Under the pieces are notes generated by a model. It worked only from the letters and a program-made list of their open reading frames with translations. It was not told where the DNA came from and searched no databases. A stretch of 64,000 bases of DNA, taken from assembly GCA_963978905.1 (NCBI GenBank), contig OZ022259.1, positions 14,942,001 to 15,006,000 on the forward strand. The letters run 5' to 3'. Positions 19,750-30,807 of the stretch are shown here, one piece after another. The stretch's first letter is position 1. Each line of letters opens with the position of its first letter. A program made the position numbers and the translations under genes. The DNA comes from Trichostrongylus colubriformis (Eukaryota; Nematoda; Chromadorea; Rhabditida; Trichostrongylidae).

Positions 19750-19755
19750 AATAAA
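19750..19755 (+). terminator. Poly(A) signal of the A2-B2 unit
   Basis: AATAAA 64 nt after the B2 stop. Confidence 0.5.
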
Positions 19756-19759
19756 GTAG

Positions 19760-20789
19760 TATGTATCATTTTGTGTTCTGTTCCTACATTGGAAGATGAG
19801 GGTAAAGTGCAAGTATTGTTGAAGGGTGATGTAAAACGCCTTGTTTTTTTTTTTATAGAAGCTGCAGGTAGATGATATTTGAGTTCGTAGGGCTGTTATG
19901 GGAGCGAAAAGTTTCTCGGTGGGAAAAAAATGAAGTTTGGAGTGATCTATGCAGTTTTGAATGAGGCAATCTGGTAGGAAGATTGGGTGTCATCAATTAT
20001 GTAGTTATGTAAAAATTCTGCTAGCGCGTTAAAACAAATGTTTGAAATGGACGTGGAATTGGTGTCCTATGGTAGTATGGAGTGACTTCAGTTGTTTGAT
20101 GATAATTTATGAAACTAGCGACTGCTGTTGTGATCTTATGAGTTGATTGAGTGTGGCAATGTTTCTATTCTATTGGAAAGCTCAAATGTAGGCAGGATAA
20201 GCCTAGTAATTCGGCCAGCTACCGTAACCCGATGTTGGATTCGAGTCGCGGCGGTTGGGATATGGGGTCGCGGCTGTCAAAAGTAATGTGTAGACAACGC
20301 CGAGGCGACACCTGTCAGTATGAGGAATCTCTTTTGCTGCTCCGAGGTACCGTATCCGTGTTGGCGGATTAGTATGTTTCGCAACCCAGACTAATAAATC
20401 TTGATTGGCAGTTTGTATATGCGGAGGTGCGTTGTAATGCAGCCGCCTTGGCACGCAACTTTACTATACACTCGGAAATGAAGAGATATATGAAAATATG
20501 CCTTTGCTATCTATCGCCTAGTACCGTCTCTGAACCGGTATCGTAGTAACAAAGGGTCATATTGTGAGTGAGAATAGCTAGTTCTCAAGAAAAAAGTGCA
20601 CAGAATGGCGAGCAAGTCCTTTTCAAAAATCGGCAATTAAATGGTTATTCGTTAAATACTGGTGTCAATAAAAATTGAAGTGATTACGCAAATACTGGTT
20701 GTCTATAAGGAAATTGTTTACGCGAATCATATTACTCGTTTCGTTCATTTTTCCGAATACTAATATTGGTTCTATACTTGATTTCAAAA
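19760..20789. other. Leader sequence without supported gene
   Basis: A minus-strand frame at 20203-20454 (83 codons) lies in a locally GC-richer patch, but I see no domain or splice support. Nothing else is recognisable. Confidence 0.4.
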
Positions 20790-20940
20790 TTATTATACTA
20801 TTTTCTTATTTCATTGTATTTTATTCAATTTCGTACTAGTTATACCTTTCTTATTTCATTGTATAATATTTTATGTGGTTTCATACTATTTATGTTATTC
20901 TGATTTCATTGTACTTTATTTAGTTCATTTTTGTTTTTGG
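20790..20940. repeat. Imperfect tandem repeat, about 45-50 bp units
   Basis: Three AT-rich units each contain T(C/G)(T/A)TTTCATTGTA followed by a variable TTTTAT / TTTCATACTA segment. It sits between B2 and the 5' LTR. Confidence 0.55.
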
Positions 20941-21334
20941 TAAAACATATTTGTTTCATATCTTAGTGGGAACTGGACTTAGTTCAATTTCTGCATGTTC
21001 CATGGGTTTATTTGACTGCTTGCAGTCGAAGCTGTTATTATCGATCCAAATGGATGAACGTGTAGAGATTGACTGGATGCTGGATTACTGTAACTAGCGC
21101 GGGGGTGCGATGAAATTGACAGCCGAGCAGCGATCTGCCGGGCGTCATTGATTACTATAGTGATTTATTATCCCTTTTATATGAATTATACTCTTTTTTT
21201 TTAAATATCAACTGGTTCGCCGTGGAAAGAAAGAAAGGGGAACTTGTCGCCAGGACTTCTAAATTACACCGTTTGAGGTGTCAAAACTATTACTTATTCC
21301 TTGTTATGTCTGTTCTCGAGAAAAAAAAAATTTA

Positions 21335-21340
21335 CTTACG
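21335..21340 (-). promoter_or_regulatory. Candidate major splice donor of the retroelement RNA
   Basis: On the minus strand, C|GTAAGT lies about 170 nt inside the 5' LTR. Immediately upstream is a short ATG-started stretch of eight codons that would be joined to any downstream exon. Position and perfect consensus resemble the leader donor of envelope-bearing retroelements. Confidence 0.4.
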
Positions 21341-21487
21341 TAAGTCGTTGTTCATTTTCTCCATCTTCTGCAGAAAGACGAAGTCGTTGGGTTGAGTCGA
21401 AGGAAATGTGGGTTGGGAGGGGAATGCATTCTACTTGAGAGAGAAAAAGCAGGGGAGAAAAAATTAGTTTCGAAAACGGGTGTGAAG

Positions 21488-21507
21488 AAATCTCCCCGGG
21501 TCCTCCA
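21488..21507 (-). other. Primer-binding site candidate
   Basis: TGGAGGACCCGGGGAGATTT directly abuts the 5' LTR on the minus strand, beginning with the TGG that pairs to a tRNA CCA end. I cannot assign the tRNA. Confidence 0.65.
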
Positions 21508-21815
21508 TATCAGATAATAGGTTGATCGGGCCTACTACTGAAGGGGTGTAGGTGTAGCGGTAAGGGTATAGGATGTATAACAAGAGACATGGGCTATATA
21601 TATTTATTATGTATATGATTACATGAGGAAAGGGGGAAAGGGAAAGGTGAGGAAGTGGCTGCCGGGATAAGTGACTGCTGGAAGCCTGGAACAGCAGCTT
21701 AAGTAGTCGCCTGCCAGCTCCGAAGTCGAGGTGTCGTCGCATGATTGGCTGCTGGCGCATGATGACGAGGCTTGAGGATCGATGCTTGAGGATCGATGAA
21801 CTGGAGGACCTGACA
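21508..21815 (-). repeat. 5' LTR (308 bp)
   Basis: Reads identically to 6631-6938 in a by-eye comparison. It is followed by the target duplication CACT at 21816-21819. Confidence 0.93.
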
Positions 21816-22096
21816 CACTTGGACTTACCGGATAACGCCTAGTGAGGGAGATAGGTAATTCTACATAGCTGACGAAATAGCGGTAATCCAGTAAAACGTT
21901 TATGAAGGAGGAGCAATAGGGAAAGGTTTCTATTGCTTTACTCTTTAACAATTTTGTTACTACCAAGGAGTAAAGTGAAGCCATCGCCAGTGCCCAGGGG
22001 AAACAAAAAAAAAATATTATTTTGTTTTTGGCTCACATTCGCCAAGTGTGCAAGACGGAGGATAACGAAAGAGATAAAAGTAATGGGGCAAAATAT

Positions 22097-22500
22097 TGGG
22101 TAGTCGAAAAAGTTTTTTTCGTATTTTTGAACACGCGCTTTTCTGCAAACTACTTTCCAGCAATCTCTTCTGTACATACACATGTAGTACAAGTCCACAC
22201 ACATCTATAGGTATTATTGTCCATCTCCCGGATAACCTTTTTCGGCAAAATAAACATATCAAAGGTCAATCTCATTTTCAATACAAAAATTTTTCTTTGA
22301 ATAGCGTTAGATAGGGAAAGGAAAAGATGGTAGTCCGATGGAGCAAGATCAGGGCTATAAGATGGATGGGGCAGCACTTCCCACCATTCAAGCTCGAGAT
22401 TTTTTGGCGAGACATTTTTTGGCAAGTCTTCTCACATATTGAAAAATAAACTCGCCAAAAAATTCTCGAGCTCGGATAAAAATTGCTGGCCCACCACCTT
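22097..22500 (-). pseudogene. Mariner transposase C-terminal remnant (left inverted arm)
   Basis: The minus strand 22425-22150 encodes LPHPSYSPDLAPSDYHLF, the signature around the third catalytic Asp of mariner transposases, followed by SLSNAIQRKIF. The arm 22097-22357 is the reverse complement, with differences, of 23771-24047. Only the C-terminal part is present. Confidence 0.75.
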
Positions 22501-22503
22501 ATA

Positions 22504-23770
22504 TTAGGTTGTTGCAAAATTAATTTCGAAAACGGACCGCATACTTCAAACTACTGTAACTCAGCTTAAACACAAGTTTATCAATCGAAGTAAGCACCAT
22601 CAGAATCTACAGGTTTTTGCCAACGAGCACGTAATAATTTCGAGCCTTCACTATAAAAACTACTATCACGAGAATCAACGAACTCGAGGGAGGCACATTC
22701 AACATCGTCTAAATTAGTAAATTGTTTCTGACGCAGATGAGAAGTGAGGGCTCGAAAAAAGTGATTTTCTGTGAGGGAAAGGTTGGGAGAATACTCTGGG
22801 TAAGGGGGAACTTTTACACCTAATTGGGCCAATTTTCGCCGAGTGATTTGTGAGGTGTGTGGTCTTGCGTTGTCCTACAACAGGAATGGCCCTCTTCTAT
22901 TAACCACCGCCGGCCACAATTTTTAACATTTGCTCCAGATCACAACAGTGAGACTCTGCTGTGACCGGCTGACCAAGTTGCATGAATTTATAATGGATTA
23001 CACCTTTACAACACCACCACACAGTAATCATAACCTTTTCAGGGTGAAGGTCGGGTTTAGGTAAAGTTTTTTGAGGAACATCCTTATCTATCCAGACCAA
23101 TCCCCGTTTTCTGAAGAAGAACCCCTTTTTCATCTACAGTCATAATACGGCTTACAAATGGCTCATTTTCATAGCGAACTAGGAGGTTAAAGCAGGTGTC
23201 GAAACGTGCCAGACGCTGCTCATCGGTCAGGTCATGAGGCACCCACTTCGACATCTTCTTCACCTTGCCGATTTCCAGCGAGTGTCTGGCCACTGTAGAG
23301 TAATGTATGCCTGGGTCTTCTGCTAACGTACGAGTACTCATCTCCGGATTTGCTTCGACGGCTCTCCTTAAATCTTCATCAATAAGCGACGACCTGCGGC
23401 CGCGACCCGACTTTCGTTCGAGATCAAAATCTCCAGCAGCAAATTTTTTTAACCAGAGCTCCACTGTACGTTCGCAAGTAGAATTCCTCCCGAAAACACT
23501 GCTGAGATTACAGGCTGCTTCCGCTGCGGAGTGTCCCAATTTAAATTCATAGGCATGATGACTCGATAGTCGCGTCGGATCATGATCATACGAAGCCCTG
23601 GAAAAGGCCGGCTGGAAAACTTAGAGCCACACTCATATACGTTTTTGAAAGAGCAGAAAAAAACCTACAAAATGGTATGCCCAGCTTCCCTTGGGATGGA
23701 ATAGTTCAGGGTAAAAAATCTACTTATTTATACATACCTCGAAAACGAAATTAATTCTGCAACAACCTAA
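22504..23770 (-). mobile_element. Mariner element (1,267 bp) with TA duplication
   Basis: Terminal inverted repeats begin TTAGGTTGTTGCA at both ends and are flanked by TA (22502-22503 and 23771-23772). It lies between the two inverted mariner remnants. Confidence 0.9.
22581..23539 (-). pseudogene. Mariner transposase, frameshifted
   Basis: Three successive minus-strand pieces (23539-23084, 23133-22900 and 22832-22581) are in different frames. The first carries the N-terminal helix-turn-helix region (ERTVELWLKKFAAGDFDLER, DLRRAVEANP) and the MTVDEK region. The second has ITVWWCCKGVIHYKF. The third has PYPEYSPNLSLTENHFFRAL, where the usual SPDLAPSD has decayed. Frame breaks and the lost Asp make it inactive. 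Confidence 0.85.
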
Positions 23771-24050
23771 TAGCCCTGATCTTGCTCCATCGGATTATCA
23801 CCTTTTCCTTTCCCTGTCTAACGCCCTTCAAAGAAAAATTTTTGATAATGAAGATCACATTGACCTTTGATATGCTTATTTTGCCAAAAAAGGTTTTCCG
23901 GGAGATGGAAGACAATAATACCTATAGATGCGTGTGGACTTGTACTACATGTGTATGTACAGAAGAGATTGCTGGAAAGCAGTTTGGAGGAAAAAAGCGG
24001 TATTTAAAAATACGAAAAAACTTTTTCGACTACCCATTATTTCTGGAAAG
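23771..24050 (+). pseudogene. Mariner remnant (right inverted arm)
   Basis: Reverse complement of 22097-22357 with scattered differences and small indels. The frame around 23782-24050 parallels the left arm's ILPKKVIREM and CVWTCTTCVC stretches. It is cut exactly at the TA where the central mariner sits. Confidence 0.7.
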
Positions 24051-24216
24051 TTCCTCTCCTAGCAGGAACAAGGGGTGACTCACTACCTTCACCGTCATAA
24101 AAATGTGATGCTTTCGGTCGGCATATATGATATTAGGCTATAGAGCACCTATGGCACTATGGTCCGCTTAAAACAGCAGAGTCAGCTTCCGCGGCACGCA
24201 TCTCATGGAAAGCTTC

Positions 24217-24450
24217 TTGGGTGTATATCACTAGGACAAAACCGTCGCGTGGCCGTGTTCTGCACGCGACGGGATGGTGCGAGCTATGCGCGCCATATTG
24301 GATGGGTCTTGAAGCGATGACACTGCTCTACGCCTCATTCTATGCGTAATCGCTTCAGGACCCAACTAATGCGGCGCGCATAGCTCGCACCATATCGTCG
24401 CGTGCCGAACACGGCCACGCGACGGTTTTGTCCTAGTGATATACACCCAA
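24217..24450. repeat. Hairpin MITE of the TTAGGACA / CTAGGACA family
   Basis: The arms are inverted over nearly the full length (ttgggtgtatatcactagg and complement at the ends, then a shared CGTCGCG core). Relatives occur at 47164-47371 and 50752-50977. Confidence 0.75.
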
Positions 24451-25294
24451 GCTTCTTGAGGACTGACCTTCAGCTCATAGAGGTCACAAAGCCGTCGCTG
24501 CTTGAATAACGCTGCTGTGATCCAAAATATCATTTTTCATGCCTCAAAGTCGCCTCAGGAGGGGTTTCAATGGTAATGGCACATTCCGATTATTGGAAAG
24601 GAAGGGCTCTGGGAACTCGGAGAAAGCGGAATGTTCAAGAACATCATCCAATATGGATCCCCTTAGGTACCCGGAGTGAACGGACCTTAGCAAGGTTGTG
24701 AACGAGGGCGACGAAAACTCGGATTTTGCCCGCTTCAGGTGGCAGGTTTTGTTCACTCGGAGGAAACTCCCGTTCCTGTCGTGCAAGGCTGTTACGGAGT
24801 ATAGCAATAGAGTGAGGTCTGTTCTCAACTTTATGGATGGAAACCCCTCGTCAGAGAAGTTCGACTAATATAGTGTTGAAAGTGGAAGAAAAGAAATTAC
24901 TAACCCTGCATTTCGCCAGACGGTGGTCTAAACCATCCCAGCCTAACGAGGGAATTTTTGAAGAGCGTGCTCTCAAATCTCCCCGGGCGATGATCTGTAC
25001 CTGTACTCAAGGTGTCTCCTGAAAGAAAAGAGGTTGCCAATCGATATCCATAGTTATACTACCTAGTATGATTATTGTTTGACGACCTTGTTAAGAGATC
25101 ACCTCATCAGTTCAGAACGCTCAGAAAGAGGCGGTCGTCTAGAGTTTGTCAAGACTCCTTGAGGATTCCTCGAACCATTATTTATAATTGTCTGATCCCT
25201 CCCCATGTCAGGCGGAGGTTGGATGCCATTAGGACTGAAAATTCGCGCGGTCGCGTGTAGGGAAAGCAATGGGTGCGAGCTAACGCCGTTTAAA
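24451..25294. other. No recognisable feature
   Basis: Several open frames exist on both strands but none shows a domain, splice pattern or repeat match within the window. A fragment near 25230-25285 matches part of the 24217 MITE family. Confidence 0.4.
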
Positions 25295-25459
25295 GCCGCG
25301 TTCATACTCAGCGCAGGCAGGGCGTGACTGCGTTCACAGGCAGCGGAGCAAAGTGGCACTGGGGACGACGACGCAGGCAATGAGGCAGGGTGGCATAAGC
25401 GAAAACACAGAGACACGCACCCACGGTCTGCCGCCAGCACCGTAAAGTGTGAACGCGGC
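25295..25459. repeat. MITE of the GCCGCGTTCA family
   Basis: Bounded by GCCGCGTTCATAC and GTGTGAACGCGGC. The interior has GGCAGGGCGTGACTGCGTTC and GAGACACGCA, also found in the copies at 45121, 60901 and 62202. Confidence 0.75.
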
Positions 25460-28400
25460 CTCAGTTGGGTCCTGAAGCGATTGCACGTAGAATGGGACTC
25501 GGAACACCGTTATGGCTCCGGAGCCTAAGTACTATGTTGCAGCTAGCTCGCATCCATCGCCCTCAGAAGACGGTAATCATGAAGATTTATGGCATCACAG
25601 GCGATGTCACTGCCGCCCCCACCCGACTACCTTCTCCGTTCGGGTCAGTCCTATGAGTCACTAAAAAGAAACTCTGGAAAGCAGGTCGATATACTTCTTC
25701 GAAATCTCCAAGCCTTCTTTTATGAAACGAGTCTTTGATAGTTGTTATGGTGGACTCGTAAAATGCACTTCAGCTTAAATCTTTGAGCTCTAAGAAATAT
25801 GCGATTTTAAACTCCATTGCTCCAAAGGTTTAAAAAAAAAACAAATCGAGGTAGTCGAAAGATGCAGATGATACGGTGACTCATAGGACTTTTTCGAACA
25901 TCACAGCCTAATGGTTTCAGTCCTCGCAGCTACCATAGTTATCACCGCCAACGAGGCAATGAATCAGGACTGTATGGATTGAATACTAGGATGAGACTTC
26001 GCTCGTCCCTTTCTCTTTATATTCATTTGAAATATTGAATATTAAAATAAATAATCAAATAAATATCAAATTATTAATAGCAGTACATTATTAATTAATA
26101 ATAATTATTAATTATTAATCATTATTAATTATTATTAATAGTACACTCATAACTCTCTATTTATAATTCTGTCTTTACTTCGTATCTGATAATAAATACA
26201 CTGAACCGTCGTTCAAGTCCGAAAAGGGTCCGTTCAATCGACTGACCTCTAGGTTGTGAGCCCGTCACGCTCAACTCAATCCCTTATCTTTCGCTCCCAC
26301 TGCAAAACACTCACAATTGAAAATCGTCAAAGTGCCAACTTTCCTGACACCTGGTATGCACGGAGCAATGCAGTTGTTTTTCCTCATCAACAAGGAAGTT
26401 ATTTACCAGTAACATCAATATCAATTTGGATATGGCATCGGGTTTTGTCAACAGCTACGATTTGACGGATACAGCAAGTGGCGAAAGTAGCAATCTGAGG
26501 GCTTATTTACGATAAAATCTAGTTTCAGCCTCATTTCGTGTCTGAAGAACCTACTGATGATGACTCGATGACATTTCAAGTATTCGCTGCAGAGGCAGTT
26601 AATATGCCCTAGCATCTTTCTGAATCACCCGATTTCGTCATTTCGTCAATTACGCCAGCGAATACGTCATTTCGGCATTAGAATTTCTGATGACATGACG
26701 CATTCTGTTTATAGCCTCGTATTGTTTTCGCTCATGTAGAACGCTCAGCATGGAATTTGCAGGCATCGTCTGAGCGGGAGAATGATCTGCTCCTGAAAAT
26801 TTGTTCCTATGGCAAAACATCTCGAAAGCCCTGCACTTCAGGGTATGAGCGAACAGCCCTGCCGTAGAGATGTGGCCAGAGATTATGTCTTAAATTATCC
26901 AAACAGGGCATTGCAGGATGAGCAAGAGGCAGCGCGGAAGGTCATGAAGCGACTTGACTCCCTTATATGCACCTTTATGCGGTTGGTTAGAGCACACGCA
27001 GATAGGAGCGCGTCTAATTCGACAATCGACGGAACCTTTTGGATACCCAAGGCCAACTGAAGGTAGTGTAGGTGAGTTAACCACAAGTTGGGCAGAAAGA
27101 TCAAGTAGAACAACAACAGAAATGGGCTTGTTCCGCGTGAATTTCGAATCGGGTTCAGGATATCCGGAATTTCGATCCCGTCGTACCATCAAAGGTCAGC
27201 GATAAGCACTTAAATCTAAATTCTCAATGAGCAGATGAGAAGCAAAGAGTATTTCACTGCAGATCCCCCTCTGACAAAGTGTAAAATAAATACATTTTTG
27301 CCTCTGCAAAGGATATATAGCAATAATACGCATCACAACTATGCATTCCGGCAACAGTTACTGGTACTGCACAGATTTAGAAAAAGGGGGTCGTATTTCG
27401 CCGTAGAGGGGGGTCGTACTGAAGCGGCTATTCCTCGGCGCAGTTCGTGCTGCGCTGCAGTTCTGGTGTGGAACGTACTTAACTGCGGGTATTTCTTCTA
27501 TGGGCTTTAGCGAAATATGAAATGCAAAGATGGACCTTCGAATTTCTTCGGTGAGACAATCTATTAGGTTGTAATGAAGGTTGTGGCCACTTTTGCGCGT
27601 TCCCAAGATAAATTCAAGTTTCAGCGCGTCAACATGAATCAAATTAGATATTGCTCTCCTTAGATAGACAAAAAGTTGCTCTTTCAGAATATATGCTTTT
27701 CTTGGAAAGCCACAAGGATTTCGAATTAATAGGGAAATTTCAAACTACTGCGAAAATGACACTTTTTGGATGACTTCACTTCCCGAGTACTTGTTTAATC
27801 GAGTCAGAGCAGAGGCAAGCCACAAGTGAAGAAGAGGGGGTGAAGCATTGGATGGAACATTTTGTCCCTGGTTTCAGAAGTGCAGAAATGAGAACGAGTT
27901 GCTCGAATTTCCAATTGATCAAATCGCTTGAACTTGAACGGCAGAAAGCGATGAGCGTTCATACTTGCGGGGATATCCACCAGTATTGGCCCTCAAAAAA
28001 AATTTAGTTGACCACCTCAAGTAGCCGCGATTGAAAAAAACCCAAATAAATGGGTGACGCGGGACCCCTCGTAGCAGCCTTGTGCAAGCGCATTTTCCAC
28101 AAATCGCCTTCCACTAATTGGAGCAGTTGCAGTGTAAGGCCCTTACTTATCCTTCATGTTGTTATGTGCAGTCTGAGGCGAGTTATGATCTCCCGAAGAC
28201 GAAATTGCGAGAACCGGTTAAATCTTTACTTACAACCTAATACAACGAGGGGCACACGCAGCTAACGCAACACATGAGCGGAAAATTAAAAATTTTTTTT
28301 TTTTCTCAAGGAACGGGTTTTTTAAAGATCCCTTGGAAAATTTATAGTGAACGTTGATTCGTAGTTAACACCGAAAATATGCCGCTCTTTTTCAGAAAGT

Positions 28401-28504
28401 TTGCAAGTCATTAACTAAAGTACAAGAAGATATTATTTATGTAACGCTGCAATCCAATGACAACTTTCAAAAATTATGGCCAAAATCGCAAACGGATTCA
28501 GACT
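25460..28504. other. Gene-poor stretch with an AT-rich simple repeat
   Basis: The only clear structure is an (ATTAATA)n-like low-complexity tract at about 26036-26140. Short frames such as 26890-27192 (minus) and 27358-27642 (minus) have no support. Confidence 0.45.
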
Positions 28505-29395
28505 CCCTATAAGAAGGTAGTGGAAATGTAATAGGTGTTGGCATAATACGCTGTGGCTATTCAAACACTTGTATTTGGGAGTTCCACTGCGTTTTCGTTC
28601 TTAGCTGATCCCTTATTGTTGGTATTTGCGAACCGCATCCAATTTTACAATTTTTATCCGTTAGTTTATCCGTTATGCGTTTTGCAGCTCGGCTCGTTTA
28701 AAAACGTGTGGTAAACCACTGTTACCAGAATTTTTACCCTTTGTTCGCTTCTTAAAAAGTTAGGCACAAAGTGTAGCTTCCGCTTTCGAGCGAATAAATT
28801 GACATATTGTGTGTATGGTAACAAATGCAATGATTCGATTCTACATAGGGCAGCTTCCACCATCTCGGCAGGGGATGAATGGGAAAAAAGCAAGCATATG
28901 GGCTAGGTGTAATTATGTCGGCTTTTTGATAATATGTAGTACTTGAGCCAGCTCCAGTGTACCCTATCACAGTATGATACAAGCACTAGATGTAACGTGT
29001 ATACTTCGCATAATTACGCCGAAATTGTGTTACTATTTCTTTCAAATATGGACGGATGTAGCGTTCAAATGTATCTAAGCGAGTGTGTCAGCGATCTGAG
29101 TAGTAGAATTCGCAAAAAAGTTATAAAAGGAAAAGAGGTCTCACTGATGTATTCCTGGACACGGAGAAGATATGATGCGCTCCTTGTAACTAACCTGGTG
29201 TCTTGGTTGTGCTAAACCTATCTCCGCAGAGGAAGGAGTCGACGGAATGAAAGAAATCGACAAGAATTCATTCGAGAACGAGCCAGCGTGAGGCCTTGGT
29301 AGGAAAATTAGAGCACAGCGCGAAGTCGAGATACTGCATATTTGTTATGTGCAGGTCGATGGATACTGACATATGAATATGTACGAATACCGCAC
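28505..29395 (+). repeat. Unknown dispersed repeat, copy 1, with conserved frame
   Basis: It matches the reverse complement of 38540-40925 (outside the insertion there). Both copies keep an open frame with HNYAE-VLLF, RKKVIK and RRRYDALLV-NLVSWL (here 28943-29215). No family is recognised; it could be a decayed transposon or a captured gene fragment. Confidence 0.6.
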
Positions 29396-29420
29396 AGACC
29401 CCCCGCGTGAATCCGCAAGA

Positions 29421-29630
29421 CTACTCATAGTAGATGACACCGCTTGTTGGGTGGGTAACGACTACAGACACTGTAGCTCTCTCCGCAGAATCTGATGGGT
29501 CAATATATATTTTGTTAGGAAGCTTAGAAAACCTTCTACCATTTTCCTTAACCGCCTAGACCTGCCTCGAAGTAAGGAAGAGTTATTGATTTTTTTGGAA
29601 AAATCCTACAAGACTTTTGGGACAACCTAA
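29421..29630 (-). mobile_element. Mariner 5'-end fragment
   Basis: Reverse-complement match to 32333-32540, including the terminal TTAGGTTGTCCCAAAAGTC and the GTTGGGTGGGTAACGAC interior. Only the first 210 bp or so are present. Confidence 0.7.
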
Positions 29631-29755
29631 TATTTTGGGGTCGCAATTGTTGTTGAACATTCAAATATCCCTGCACAAACTTGTAAATCTGCAGAAAAAA
29701 ATTTTCTTGACTCCTTTGTTTCAAAAAACGACATTACTTATGGAATGACCCAATA

Positions 29756-30669
29756 TATTGGGTCATTCCATAAGTAGTGTCGTTTTTTTCCAGCAAAAAT
29801 TTTTGCCATAAAATCACAAGTTTTTGAAGCATACCATATATCGTTCGGAAGTAAAATTTCTGCTCTCCAAAATGGCGTATTCAGTTTTCGAGTATGTTAC
29901 AATGGCGCCGACATTTAGGATGGCAAAGAGGTAGGTCCAGCAGTCGAAAATTGGCCTAACCGGCAATCAATTAAAACACTATATTTTACTTGAGGTATAG
30001 AGAGAGGAGAGATCGGGGCTAGGTACGGAACACATGATTGGTTAAAAGTAACCAATCATGTGTTCCGTACCTAGCCCCGATCTCTCCTGCAAGTTCCACC
30101 AGTCGGTTGCTTAAGAAGTCACGTCGCTCTTTTTCCACATTTGATTTTTCCGCCACAACTCGGTGATTTTAGACAATTCCTTCAAACCAAGGCAAGGAAA
30201 TTTTCTCAACCAATCACTTGAACGAGTGGTGGAATGTTAAGAGCAGGTGGTGTGTAGGAACAGGGGAATACCACTGACCGGATTCCTCAACATTCTCATG
30301 GGAAAAATAAATTGTGAAAAATGTCCACTGGACCCCTATCACATGGTATTAAAACTTAATCTGAATCGCAGCTAAAACAGACTAGAAAGATGTTTTCGAT
30401 ATAGCAGAAAAAGTTGTCCGAAGTGGTTTATAAAACAACTCTAAGCAAGGAATTTGAAGGAAAAAATTTCATTTTGAATAAGTGTGAGTGCTTCCGAAAA
30501 AAATATTCTAGAAAAAGATCGACACAACTTCTTGATCAACTAAATACTGGAAATCGTAGAAGAGGTCAGGACTAAGTACGCGACACATGACTGGTTGATT
30601 TACTTGAAATTTCATAGGAAAAATTTACGCTAGAAAAAAAACGACACTCTTCATGGAATGACCCAATAT
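29756..30669. mobile_element. Non-autonomous TIR element (914 bp)
   Basis: Ends TATTGGGTCATTCCATAA... and ...TTCATGGAATGACCCAATA. A second end of the same family abuts head-to-head at 29724-29755, forming a near-perfect hairpin. There is no transposase, and it contains the palindrome at 30006-30087. Confidence 0.7.
30006..30087. repeat. Perfect 82-bp hairpin (39-bp arms, 4-nt loop)
   Basis: The left arm from GGAGAGATCGGGGC and the right arm ending GCCCCGATCTCTCC are exact complements around aaag. Confidence 0.9.
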
Positions 30670-30807
30670 GTACATATGAGCAGACAAGACGTTTAACAAG
30701 TTCACATTTGGAAACTTTCTTTACCACAAATGACATGCGACAACTTCGGTTTTAATTTGGATTTATATAGAAACATTACGTTCTAATTCGCTGATTTGTA
30801 CCGTTCT

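Larger units (their letters stand above)
6627..21819 (-). mobile_element. Ty3/gypsy LTR retrotransposon, 15.2 kb, with CACT target duplication
   Basis: The element occupies 6631-21815, read on the minus strand, between CACT at 6627-6630 and CACT at 21816-21819. Order in the sense direction: 5' LTR (21508-21815), primer-binding site, about 7 kb of leader, short gag (14443-13646), a long frame with envelope-like, protease, RT, RNase H and integrase modules (13659-7792), polypurine tract, 3' LTR (6631-6938). The leader carries four spliced genes on the opposite strand. The LTRs appear identical and the pol motifs are intact, so the insertion is recent. The element is about three times the usual length for Ty3/gypsy, mostly because of the leader and the envelope-like module. 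Confidence 0.93.

Noticed and set aside
20203..20454. Minus-strand 83-codon frame in a GC-richer patch of the leader
   Set aside because: No recognisable similarity or splice context; kept only as a note.
26930..27020. GGTTGGTTAGAGCA-like tRNA box A
   Set aside because: No matching box B or acceptor pairing could be found.
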